Below are positions 31,843 through 41,759 of a stretch of DNA of 64,000 nt, piece by piece (position 1 is the stretch's first letter; each line of letters opens with the position of its first letter). This DNA is from Eriocheir sinensis (lineage: Eukaryota; Arthropoda; Malacostraca; Decapoda; Varunidae): assembly GCF_024679095.1 (NCBI RefSeq), contig NC_066516.1:22875035-22939034 (forward strand), given 5' to 3'. The notes under the pieces were generated by a model that was not told where the DNA came from, made no database searches, and saw only the letters and a program-made list of their open reading frames with translations. The translations under genes and the position numbers were made by a program.

Positions 31843-32788
31843 GTGAGTGTTGTGTGTGTGTATCTACCTGAAACCTCAGCAACGGTAAATGGTAAACCTA
31901 TTTGTAGTATACAGGGCCTGAATTTAAGCTCAGACAGTCCTGTCTCCCTATCTATATTTGTCCAACTTTTCTTTCATATTATGGACACTGCCTGCTTCAG
32001 CAATGTCATTGCTTAGTGCATTCCATGTATCCACACTCCTGTGAGGAAAACTGTACTACTTTATGTCTTTCAAGCAAATCCCCTTCCTCAGTTTCTTGCT
32101 GTGTCCTCTTAGTTGCCTCCCCCTTCTGTCTTGATCAAATCATTTCTATCCAACACGTCCATTCCACTTGTATTCCTGTACAACGCTTTCAGGTCTCCTC
32201 TCTCTTCTTTCTTAGAGTGTTGATAGGCTCAGTTCCTCCAATCTAGTCTCGTATGGCAGGTACTTCCAATCAGTCACGCACCCACTTATTCTTTCAGTTC
32301 ATTCATCAGTTAGTCAGTCATGTAGTACCATCTTAGCTGCAACCCTTTGGATCCTTTTTAGTTTCCTTATATCCTTTTTCCTGTGTGGTGACCAAGCAAC
32401 AGCTGCATACTCTAACCTTGGTCTAATCAATGTTCTTATTATTTTCTTCATCATGTCCCCATCCATATAGTGAAATGCCACTCTAATACTTTCCAGCAAA
32501 CTATATGTTTCTCGGAATATCTTATTTATGTGCTTCTCAGGTGTCAGTGTATCTTGCATTATGATTCCTAAGTCTTTTTCTTCACTCACTGTGTCAATGA
32601 TTGTCCTTCCCATCCTATATATACACTCCACACAGTCTATTTTTACTTTTTCCCCTTGTTCATCGTGTGACATTTCTTTTTGTTAAACTCCATTTCCCAT
32701 TCTTTACTCCATTCATGTATCTCATTTAAATCTTCCTGCAGCTTATCATAATCATCATCATCTCTTATTTCTCTAAGCAGTTTGGTGA

Positions 32789-32857
<69 letters not shown>

Positions 32858-35800
32858 CATTTTATAATGAATTTTTCTCTTATCTTTCTTCTGCCCCACT
32901 ATCCTCATACCTTAATACTCCTCCATCCCTCCCCCCTCCCTCCAGGGAGTGCACCTTGGTATCATCGTAAAGGACGGTAAGCCAAGTGCCGACAACAAAG
33001 TCATGGAACACAGCATACTGGTGGCGCTGCAGCAGGTGAAGTCAGCTCTTGGGGCAGCAGGCAATGGCTCTCCCAGCCTGAAGGAGGTGGAAGAGCCACT
33101 GGCAACCTTCACCACTGCCTGCAAGATGTCTGTGGCTCATCGCGTCCTGGCCAGCAAACACGGGGCTTATGACACCCTGCTCAAGCTTATTAAACAGAGT
33201 CAGGTGGGTGGATTCATGGCTATTTGAATGCATGGGTGGGGGAGGTTGTAGAAGTTGATGTTGGTTGGGTAGGTTGGTGGGCAGGTAGGCCAAATGGGGG
33301 TGTATTACAGCTGATGGGTTGATAGTATCCTTTCTACCCTCTTTACAATGGGATGTGACTTACCTAACCTATTTGAATATGCTCTTTTATAGAATCCAAC
33401 ACCACACATGAAGAGTTCATTCTCTTTTCAGGACAAACCAGAAGTCCTGTGTCCTGCCCTACAAGCAATGGTAGCTCTGATGGAACTCAACCCTGACATA
33501 ATCAGCACTGAGGGTTTCCGTGTCCTTCTAGAGCTGCTGGAGGACTGGAGCAGGCGCATGGAAGAGCCTGCTATCCCTGATCTGCTGGTAGGTGATGGTG
33601 GATGCTGTGCTGGGATACTTATAGCCCTTTTTTACATCTCTTCATCAGTCAACCATACTTCCAATCAGTCACTCACCCACTTATTCTTTCAGGTTATTCA
33701 TCAGTTAGTCAGTCAGTCACTCATTCTATCAGAGGCAGCTAACTCGTATTAATTTGTAGCAACTTAAGCTTTGCATTGCCAATTTTAGAGCTTCCCACAG
33801 ATAGTCATTGCATTTATAATAAAAAATAAAATAAAATAAATATTATTTACTCTACTTTTGTACTATTAATTTGTATTGTTATATCCATGATATTTAAAGA
33901 TATGTTGCTCCACATTCCATTGTATGTTATGCATTAACAAAAAGTAAGTGCCTACAATACAGTAGCACAAGTTTTAGGACAGGACCTCCATTCATTGTCT
34001 TTGTCAGGAATGCTCTTCAAATATTCCCTTTTTTTATCATCAATTGTTTTTAATTTACTCTGCTTCAGTTGGCATCTTAATTTATGAGAAGGTTAAGTTT
34101 GTATTGAAAATCCTGCACCTCTTTCACACATGATGAGTATCAGCAGGACTCATCACCATCATTTTTATTCACTCCAATTACACCCCACCTTCCCACCACA
34201 TTACCAACCTAGACATCACCTACTCTTTCATATCACCTGTCATTATGAATTTCATTTTTTTAAACTCATTGAACAACCATTCAACTTGTCCAATTCAGGT
34301 CGTACCGTACACCTCTTTCCTACACACCACTTATCAGCAATATTCATACACCTCATCCTACATGCCATTTATCATGATTAATACACCTCATCCTACACTC
34401 TGCTCATCATAACTCACACATCTCACCCTACACTCTGCTCATCATAACTCACATCTCATCCTACACTCTGCTCATCATAACTCATACATTTCATCCTACA
34501 CACTGCTCATCATAACTCACACCTCATCTTACACACCGCTCAGCAACATCACTTCAACATCCCTTCAGGCTCAGTGGTGTTTGAGTTGCTGCCTCAAGCA
34601 AGAGGACAACCGCCAAAGCCTGGTAACCCTGGGTGCACTGGGAGCCCTGGTAGGGGTGCTGCAGGCCCACCGTGGCAGCCCTAGGGTGGTGCGGACAACT
34701 TGCAGGGCTCTCAGATCCTTCACACTGGACGACGATGTGCGGCAGGCATTCGGCAAAGCTCACGACCACGCCAGGCTGCTTGCTGAAGAACATGGGCTTA
34801 TTAAAATCTGTCTAGATCTGATTGAAGGTTGGTTTGGTTATTCTTCTACTTACAGCTTGAAATAACTTTTTTTTTTTTTATTATTATTATTTATTTTTTT
34901 TGGTCGTGTTTTCTTTCCTGTCTTTCTCTTTTTTCTCTTGAACACACTAGGCTGCTTGCTGAGGACCAGAGACTTATTGCTGCCTCTCTGGAGCTGATTA
35001 AAGGTTGGGAATCATGGATGGTTGCCCTTATACACACATCTTGGAATTATTTTTTAGTTTGTCTGTCTATTTTGCCTCCTCTCCTCTGTTTTCTTTCCTA
35101 TCTCTCTCCTTTTTCTCTTGAACATACTAGGCTGCGCTGAGGACCAGAGATTATTGCTGCCTCTCTGGAGCTGATTTAAGGTTGTGAGTCACGGATGGTT
35201 ATACACACACCTTGGAATTATATTTTAGTTTGTCTGTCTATTTTGTTTTCTCTCCTCACTCTTTCTCCTTCTTTCTGCCTTTTCTATCTCTTACCTCATG
35301 GCTGGTCAATGACACCCACCCACATATGCATTGGTAAAAAAAAATTGCTGCAGCTTGAAGTTATTTGCTTACACTCAAGTTCAGTGCCATTATATTTCCT
35401 TTGTGACATGTCATCAGTCAGTTTGGATTTATCTATATGGATAAAGCTGTTAAGTATTTTGAAAAATTAGAGTGAGAGATAGCAAAAAAGACAAATAGAA
35501 ACAGAAGTGGTCAGAAACACAAAGCATAACCCACTTTGGAAAGGCAATAGGAAAAGTTGACAGAATGGTAATAATGGTGGTGTTGACAGAATGCCTGAGT
35601 GATGGAGACACGACCAGCGAGCTGCTGTACACAGTGGCCAAAATGTGTGTGCGGGCCGAATACTGTCAAGAGGCTCTGGACCGCGGTGCCCTGCTGGTCA
35701 TCAACGACGTGTTCATCTCCTTCCCTGACCGCCCTGTGAGTGAGGCAGTTAAGGCTAAGCAAGACAAACAGGCTTGGGGAGGAGAGAGAGGGGCAGGGCA

Positions 35801-36102
35801 GACCAAGGAGAGGAGGAGGAGGTATGGGGAGGGGGCAAGAGAAGGCAAGGACAATCAAGGGTATATAGTGTTTATCTTTTTCTGTGTGCCAAGATTTTTG
35901 TGTTCATCTCCTTTCCAACTCCCCCTTGTGTCAGGCAGGGTGGAGTGAGGGAGGAGATAGACAAGGTTCTTGCAGACTCCTTATGTTTGTATGTTCTTGA
36001 CTTTCTCTGTGATGTAACTTATTCCTTTTATATGATCACCTCCTCAGGTGGATTAAAGTCAGGCTCTTCTTTTTTATTTATATATTTAGCAATGCCAATA
36101 AT

Positions 36103-36143
<41 letters not shown>

Positions 36144-39100
36144 AAAGGAGGCAGCTCAAGGGCACACAAAAAAAGAAAACAATAATAAAAAAAAGCTCGC
36201 TACTCGCTGCTCCTTAAAAGAAACAAAAGAGGTGGCCGAAAGCAAAATCAAATACGGGAGGAGAGATGTCCTGATACCCTCCTCTTGAAAGAGTTCAAGT
36301 CGCTCAATACGAATATATGGCATTGTCTGTATCTATGCAAGCAGACAAAGATTTTAATCTTTAAGTCACTTGTGCTCCCTGTCTTACTGTATGGCCGTGA
36401 GACATGGACACTGAATAGTGACTTGGAGAAGTATGTTGATGCATTTGGTACCAAGTGCCTTCGCAGGATCATGGGGTATCGCTGGGATGACTTTGTGTTG
36501 AACCAGTGACTATGTGAAACTGAATCAAGGCCTGTTACCAGCTTAGTCCGTTAACACCAACTCCGGCTACATGGGCACGTAGCACACCTCCCAGACATTG
36601 ATCCTGCTCACTGGGTTATTTCTGTACGAGAGAGACAGTCGTGAGTGGAGGAGACCAAAAGAACGCCCTCGCAACTCATGGCTGGGGCAAGTCAGCTGAT
36701 CCTACCAGGTGGGACTTGGGATGGACAGGGCAGCTGCATGGCACCTTGCTCGGGAGGACTGCTGGGAGTATGGATGGCGAGTGAGTGAAGCGACATGCCT
36801 TTAGTCATATGCTCCCCTTTAGTTAGTTAATATTTCTTACTGCTTGATTCTTACAGGTTTATGTATATTAAATCAATTATGTCCCTGCAGATCCTGAACA
36901 GGCAGGCACTGTCGCTGCTGAAGACGCTGGTGGGCAATGACAAGGTGAAAGAGGAGGCCATGAAGTCTGGTGTGTCCCAGCTAATCGTGGCGGCCATGAC
37001 CAAACACGAGGTGAGGCAGCACACAATGTACATCCTCACACACCAGCATCCATGTTGTTTGCATATGCTGAGTGACTATCTCTCTAGGGCAGTAGTTCCC
37101 AACCAGGGGTCCATGGAAGAATTTCAAGGGGTTCATAGAGATTCTAATTATTTATAAATTTATTATACTTAAAAAGAAGTCTGCTGTACAGAATGTCTTC
37201 TGCTTTCGTATAAATAGGCCTACAGGTTAATCAGCATAACAATGCAAGGCATTTTACATGAATATATTAATTATTTGCAGAAAAATCTTCTATTAATTTT
37301 GCTGGTTTAACCTATTTCATTGTTGGGGTCCACAGGTGAAAAAGTGATTGGAAAAGGTGGAACGAGACAAAAAAGGTTGGGAACCACTGCTCTAGGGTGT
37401 CTTGTTTTCATGACTTCCCCAGAGTGGGTTGTTTGTGGCATGTCTTCAGGATACACAAATTTTCATACTTTCTTCCTTATTTTATGCTATGAAAATCAGT
37501 TATATAAGACCTATGCATGTTGTAAGTACGCCTCATATTGTTGGCATTTTGTATTCCTCGGGATTTCACCCAATACATAACCTAAGAAAACCCAAACCTC
37601 CTTAAATTGGATTTCAAGTAAGCAAGTTTTAGACTCAAGACATCCAAAAATTAGACTGTTGAAATCCCAAACTCCTAGAAGTAGGCAACACAGCAGTACA
37701 AAACATATAACCTGTTTATTTTCATCATTCAGTTCTTATACCGAGGACATTCAAAATTATCCAGTAACAGCTTTGCCAACCTGTCCCATGAATGAACTCT
37801 CAGTTTGGAAGAGTTCCTTACACGCTTACATATCTCAGCTGGACTTTTCTAATGGCAGCTCTCCTCCTACTCAGCTATTAGTAACTTCTCTATTCAGGTC
37901 CAGAATCCATTGGTCATTCTGCACACTGTTCAAAGTGTTATTTGACCTAAGTCAATTGTACTCACAGTCTAAAAACAAATCATAATAGTTGTGGGTGAAA
38001 GGTGGAGCAAAACAACTAACATGCACTGTACAGTTTATTTTAGGAATCCATCAGTCTTTGTCAGCATGGTATGAAGTAATATGGCATTTTAAGAAAACAG
38101 TTTTATGAAAGAGAGGAGAGAGAATTTTTTAATACTATGTCAGTATGTCATATGCTGTACAGTCACTCCACTACAACGCATCACTCCACAACTTTTTTCC
38201 TTCCTCTCTAGAATGAGCGTTCCGTCAGTGAGGAAGGGTGTGGCGCTATCTCCATGCTGGCCCTCAGAGTACCGGCCAACGCCAAGCAGCTGATGGAGGA
38301 TGGGGCGGGCCGGGTAGTGGTGAGGGCCATGGAGGCACACCCCAAGGCCAAGCAGGTTCAGGTGGGTTACTTGGTCATCCCAGCAGGTTATTTGTCCATC
38401 TAGGTGACCAGTCTGTGGAGTTTGGAAGTGATGAAAATGGTGAATGACAGCTTAGGTAGAATTAAGCCCTCTGCATTGGAAGGTGGTATTTTGCTAGTTT
38501 TCAGTCTCTTAAATTGTAGTTAAAGTTCCTCTATTCCTTACTTCTCTATGTAAACTAATGAACACAGATGTTATCTGGCAGAAAGCTGTAGGGTACTTCA
38601 TGCGTTTATGTGAACATTTTCTTGCCCATAGAGAGCATCCATCGCTGGCAGTCTTAGACTTATGTAGTATACCTGGTACTCATCGGATTTTCATTTTTCG
38701 AGAGATGATGGAACAATTTGAATAGCGGTATTATATCAGTTTTTGCTATAGCGTAGGCAATACCTAAATGGAAACCAGTCAGAAGATTCAGCAGGCTTTG
38801 GTGATGATGCCATGGGGATCACACAAATTAAGGAGTGAAACAACCCATTTACTGGTGGTCAAACGTCATTGGAGAGGGATTTGTATTCCAGTAAGCTTAA
38901 GGAATTGATAAGACGAAATGAGTTGGTCATTGATCATGTGCGGACTTTAGTTATGCAGGACCCATCATTTCACCGTTCAAGAGCTTGTGGACGAAGGTGG
39001 AATAAACACTGGCTCAGTACATTTCATATTGAGCAAGGATTTGGCCTTGTAGAGAGTCTCTGTGAAATTCAAAATCCAAAAATACACAAAAGTAGCCTCA

Positions 39101-40186
39101 AAGGAATTTTTGCGGTGTAACTCCAAACATTCATGATCCACCCGGAGACGATTCGACCGTTCCTCAGGAAAGGATGATGTATACGTGTGTAAAGCAGCAT
39201 AAAATACCATGAGTAGCATTATTCATCACCTATATATACTGTGGTAACCCAGATGTCACACTGGCACTGTGTCCCGGGGTAATGGGCTCCCTCCCACCAC
39301 AGAGCAATGCGATGGAGATGAGCACCAAGGCCACGCGCACCTATAGCATATGCCCCCAACTTTACTTACTTTTATATATACTGTACTGTAATTTACATAA
39401 ACTTTTTACAAACATGCAGTCATTAAAATCTCACTTGACTGTTGAGTCCTCACCCCCTAATGTTTCTGACATTTTTTTTTTTTTTTTTTTTTTTTTCAAT
39501 TTCAGGAGCTCAAGTATACCATTCCGTGTGAATTATTCGCTAATGAATGCCTCTTCCTATAAAAATCAGGTCATAAAAATATGAAATGGCTATAAACTCT
39601 GGATCATACTAGCAAACACCTGTTCAGCTGATAAGGATAAACAAACTGGTCCTGTCATCCATAGGACTGGGCAGGTACCTGTACTGGTACTGGTACTATA
39701 GTCTGTTTCATTTCATCTGTCCATCAACAAAGCAGGAATTTTGATAGATGTGGCACCTGCCTATTTCAAGTTCGTGAACACGTGAAATTCAAACTGTTGC
39801 AATAGTTACCACATTTCCCGCCATATAAGACGCACTGGTAAGAGTATAAGACACACCTATAATTTGAACAGACCTCATATTCCTCTTTTCTTTGTCCATT
39901 CTTCTATTCCTTCTCTTAACCCACTGCCACTTCCAGCAGCTAACACTCATAACCTTTTCCACACTGACAGAAGCTGGGCTGCATGGCTGTGCGGAACATG
40001 GTCTCCCGACTTCCAGAGAACAAGCAGGTGTTTGTAGAGTACGGGGTGGAGGCTGTGATCCACTCAGCCCTTAGGAACCATGGGGAGGAAGTCAAGGACA
40101 TAGCCCATGCTGCCCTTAGGGATCTGAACCTCAAGGTGGACTTAAAGGAGCAGTGGAGGGGCACTGGCCATGAAATCAGCCGCTAA
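31726..40186 (+). CDS. ARMC6: Armadillo repeat-containing protein 6 (complete, 8 coding exons)
   Basis: Exons 31726-31842, 32946-33203, 33432-33587, 34569-34827, 35590-35735, 36891-37010, 38212-38361 and 39971-40186 join in frame to 473 codons plus TAA. Family length is about 470-500. The N-terminus (MAKVVSQETYDSVVLENVVD then EEAHTEAQKEFEAQGV) matches the ARMC6 N-terminal motif. Later matches are SCCLKQEDNRQSLV, FTLDDDVRQAFGKAHDHARL, EYCQEALDRGAL, GNDKVKEEAM, QLIVAAMTKHE, GCMAVRNMVSR and the closing HAALRDLNLKVDLKEQW. These segments form stacked armadillo helical repeats, which usually mediate protein binding. ARMC6 is conserved in animals, is probably soluble and has no well-established function. 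The ATG lies 12 bases after an acceptor, so a noncoding first exon must exist upstream. No truncation was seen. Introns carry a CR1-like LINE, (TG)n, a LINE C fragment and a hAT-like MITE. Confidence 0.93.
31930..32775 (-). mobile_element. CR1-like LINE remnant (family B) in ARMC6 intron 1
   Basis: On the minus strand, YRMGRTIIDTVSEEKDLGII, then YSLLESIRVAFHYMDGDMMK, RLEYAAVAWSPHRKKDIRK and LKRIQRVAAKMV, followed by the C-terminal tail and 3' text shared with 9440 and 18300. It is 5'-truncated, abuts a (TG)n array and lies antisense to ARMC6. Confidence 0.88.
32788..32855. repeat. (TG)n microsatellite
   Basis: About 34 TG units, about 90 bp upstream of ARMC6 exon 2. Confidence 0.95.
32946..33203 (+). 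CDS. ARMC6: ARMC6 coding exon 2
   Basis: Acceptor CCCTCCAG and donor CAG|GTGGGT, 86 codons (residues 40-125), GVHLGIIVKDGKPS to LLKLIKQSQ. The upstream intron contains LINE and (TG)n sequence. Confidence 0.9.
33432..33587 (+). CDS. ARMC6: ARMC6 coding exon 3
   Basis: Acceptor CTCTTTTCAG and donor CTG|GTAGGT, 52 codons (residues 126-177), DKPEVLCPALQAM to IPDLL. Confidence 0.9.
34370..34545. repeat. Minisatellite of about 33 bp
   Basis: CTCATCCTACACTCTGCTCATCATAACTCACA and variants repeat five or six times just upstream of ARMC6 exon 4. Confidence 0.8.
34569..34827 (+). CDS. ARMC6: ARMC6 coding exon 4
   Basis: Acceptor CCCTTCAG and donor GAAG|GTTGGT, leaving one base of a Glu codon. It contains LKQEDNRQSLVTLGALGALV and LDDDVRQAFGKAHDHARLL. 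Two degenerate copies of its 3' end follow in the intron. Confidence 0.92.
34951..35003 (+). pseudogene. Cassette-like copy of the ARMC6 exon 4 3' end (copy 1)
   Basis: TCTCTTGAACACACTAG precedes GCTGCTTGCTGAGGACCAG, and AAAG|GTTGGG follows. The translation RLLAEDQRLIAASLELIK parallels RLLAEEHGLIKICLDLIE of exon 4. It has acceptor-like and donor-like borders. Splicing it between exons 4 and 5 would create an early stop (TGA). Confidence 0.6.
35131..35180 (+). pseudogene. Cassette-like copy of the ARMC6 exon 4 3' end (copy 2)
   Basis: A second copy about 180 bp downstream with the same preceding TCTCTTGAACATACTAG and following GTTGTGAG. It has a 4-base loss (GCTGCGCTGAGG) and TTAAG in place of TAAAG. 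It is more decayed than copy 1. Confidence 0.55.
35590..35735 (+). CDS. ARMC6: ARMC6 coding exon 5
   Basis: Acceptor GTGTTGACAG. It starts AA, completing GAA, then CLSDGDTTSELLYTVAKMC to INDVFISFPDRP. Donor CCT|GTGAGT. Confidence 0.88.
36100..36290. repeat. Poly-T and dispersed repeat segment
   Basis: A run of about 34 T is followed by GGAGGCAGCTCAAGGGCACAC, A-rich text and GCTCGCTACTCGCTGCTCC. It resembles a retrotransposon 3' end with its poly-A on the minus strand. No coding sequence was seen. Confidence 0.5.
36285..36805 (+). mobile_element. LINE C-terminal fragment (family C) in ARMC6 intron 5
   Basis: The frame EFKSLNTNIWHCLYLCKQTK, then SLVLPVLLYGRETWTLNSDL and KCLRRIMGYRWDDFVLNQ ends at TGA 36509. 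In shifted frames the tail continues (PDIDPAHWVI-like, RRPKERPRNSWLGQV-like, AAAWHLAREDCWEY-like). It is RTE/CR1-like by its YGxETW motif. Confidence 0.8.
36891..37010 (+). CDS. ARMC6: ARMC6 coding exon 6
   Basis: Acceptor GTCCCTGCAG and donor GAG|GTGAGG, 40 codons, ILNRQALSLLKTLVGNDKVK to AAMTKHE. Confidence 0.9.
37090..37389. mobile_element. hAT-like MITE, 300 bp, with 8-bp target duplication
   Basis: Termini CAGTAGTTCCCAACC and GGTTGGGAACCACTG are inverted repeats. Direct 8-bp copies CTCTAGGG flank them at 37082-37089 and 37390-37397. It has no transposase and lies in ARMC6 intron 6. Confidence 0.9.
38212..38361 (+). CDS. ARMC6: ARMC6 coding exon 7
   Basis: Acceptor TTCCTCTCTAG and donor CAG|GTGGGT, 50 codons, NERSVSEEGCGAISMLALRV to HPKAKQVQ. 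Confidence 0.9.
38620..39110 (+). other. Unidentified coding-like segment within a repeat (ARMC6 intron 7)
   Basis: A plus-strand frame 38869-39120 includes SSKLKELIRRNELVIDHVRT, then HRSRACGRRWNKHWLSTFH. It has no splice context. The following sequence (39100-39450) is a dispersed repeat also present at 60890-61100, so this is probably part of a mobile element I cannot name. Confidence 0.35.
39100..39460. repeat. Dispersed repeat, copy 1
   Basis: AAAGGAATTTTTGCGGTGTAACTCCAAACATTCATGATCC, then AAAGCAGCATAAAATACCATGA matches 60888-61090 (AAAGGAATTTTCGTGGCATCACTCAAAACATTCACGGCC, then AAAGCAGCATAAAATATCAATGA). A class is not assigned. Confidence 0.6.
39971..40186 (+). CDS. ARMC6: ARMC6 last coding exon
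   Basis: Acceptor CACACTGACAG. It encodes KLGCMAVRNMVSRLPENKQV to DLKEQWRGTGHEISR and stops at TAA 40184-40186. Confidence 0.92.
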   Translation, partial: KLGCMAVRNMVSRLPENKQVFVEYGVEAVIHSALRNHGEEVKDIAHAALRDLNLKVDLKEQWRGTGHEISR

Positions 40187-40770
40187 ATCCACCCAAGTCA
40201 GTGCCATCCATCTTGCTCCTTGTTGGGTCTGATGGATATTCCTCCTGAATGGATCTCCCTTGGCATCTGTAGGTGAACAAGGTACAGGCAAAGTCCATTA
40301 TATGATAGTCTAGTATACATTCATTCTGTTCCAACAAATGACCCATTATTTAATAGGCACTATAATGATAACTTGATAACTCATCCACTCTCCCAAACCT
40401 TGAAATGGAGTTTAGGACCCACCAGTGAGATATTTAAGATGTATTAAAACCATCTTGCAACTGGTCTGTGCATTTGTAGCAGCTGTTGCATTGTTTGCGT
40501 GTTGAATAATTATTGAACTATTGTTTGTTCAGCGAATCAATGCTGGAAGGAGGAAAGTGCTTTTTATATCTTAAAAGAATTTAGTGTTTTGGTGATGGAA
40601 ATTTATGCTGTATAGCTACATTGGGTCCAAGGACAATTCTTCCCTGAGCCCATGTTTTAATAGGATTATAGGTAAAGTAAAGTTAGGGGCTTATGCTAAG
40701 TTTCATGTGGCCTTGATGCTCATTCCCATCACATTAGCCATAGTGGGTAAGAATCCATTATCCTGAGACA
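40187..40770. other. ARMC6 3' flank, probable 3' UTR
   Basis: No further exon is visible. It likely includes the 3' untranslated region. No AATAAA was securely assigned in this stretch. Confidence 0.4.
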
Positions 40771-40774
40771 CAGG

Positions 40775-40959
40775 ACAAATATGACATCTGGGTTACTATA
40801 GTATATTTTCCTAGGTTTCCCTAGATACCCAATTATCAATCTGCTCAAATAGGAGGATGAACAGCTGCGTGGACCGCGCGCCAACTGCCCAGGTTGGGAT
40901 CAAACCCAGGCCCAAGGATTCATAGCAAAACATGCTAACCACTGCACCACAGGGGCACA
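40775..40959 (-). mobile_element. tRNA-derived SINE, copy 2
   Basis: The reverse complement contains TGGTGCAGTGGTTAGCATG (A box) and a TGGGTTTGATCCC B-box-like segment, then a body containing GGTTTCCCTAGATACCC in plus orientation. It is shared with the copies at 14610 and 57775. Confidence 0.75.
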
Positions 40960-41374
40960 TTTAAAAGGGTTAGTATAGGATAAATTGCTGTACAATATGA
41001 TTCCCAGAAATGTATTACCATATAACAGACTTTGCCTGTAAAGGAAATGCTCATCAATTTTCACACACCCTCACAATTAGTACTCTATCAGGGAGAATGA
41101 TGCTTTGAAAAATTGAGCTGACGGTATTTAATTTATACTTCATCTCAATTTTTAGCATTTTGTTTTCCCTGATAATTATGAGTACTAATTACAAGAGTGT
41201 ACAAATTGATGATGAAGTCCCATACAATTTATTATATTTTTCACACTCAGGAATAATGCTGTGGACTGCTTTATTAATGTGGCTGGTTCTTAGTGGGTGT
41301 TAGGAGCCGACTGTTAGTTTTTTTAACTCAGTGGTTAGAGTGTGGGTGGTTAGTCCAGCACTAATGCTAACTAG

Positions 41375-41555
41375 TTGCTTTTCAACAATTGTATGGACTG
41401 GGTACTAGGCAGAGTTGTAGACCAGAGTCATTGTAGAACATATGTTGACAATACCAAGGTCACTGACTTTGTCTTTGCCAATGATGCAGTAATCCTCGCA
41501 GAGTCAATGGAGGTCACACAAGTTGTATGTAGGCATACTTCAAACAGGAAGGAAA
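41375..41555 (+). mobile_element. LINE RT palm fragment (family C)
   Basis: LFNNCMDWVLGRVVDQSHCR, then TKVTDFVFANDAVILAESME matches the RT palm, with the catalytic FADD decayed to FAND. It runs into an opposite-strand Jockey fragment. Confidence 0.7.
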
Positions 41556-41559
41556 GGTA

Positions 41560-41755
41560 GAGACAAAAGAGTTTGACCAGGCAAGGTGTCAGCATGGAAG
41601 CAGCTTTTAAGGGCAATAGGAGGCACTCCATCAGGTCCATAAGCCATTGAGGCCAGAAAGGGCATAGAAAACAGCATTCTGAAGCATTTAAAAAAGTGGA
41701 GTTAGAGGGGGAATGAGTAGGAGGAATCTGCCCAATATTGTCCACAGTGGCTCAC
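41560..41755 (-). mobile_element. Jockey-like LINE fragment
   Basis: On the minus strand, FLCPFWPQWLMDLMECLLLP and SMLTPCLVKLF in mixed frames resemble the Jockey RT segment around ALSGLN-x-GPDGVPP-x-LVKLF. The corresponding part of the 58.6-60.4 kb element reads LSGLNPRN and GPNGVSPLVLKNC. Confidence 0.6.
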
Positions 41756-41759
41756 TACA

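Noticed and set aside
34370..34545. CRISPR-like direct repeats
   Set aside because: Units are contiguous without unique spacers, in a eukaryotic intron; it is a minisatellite.
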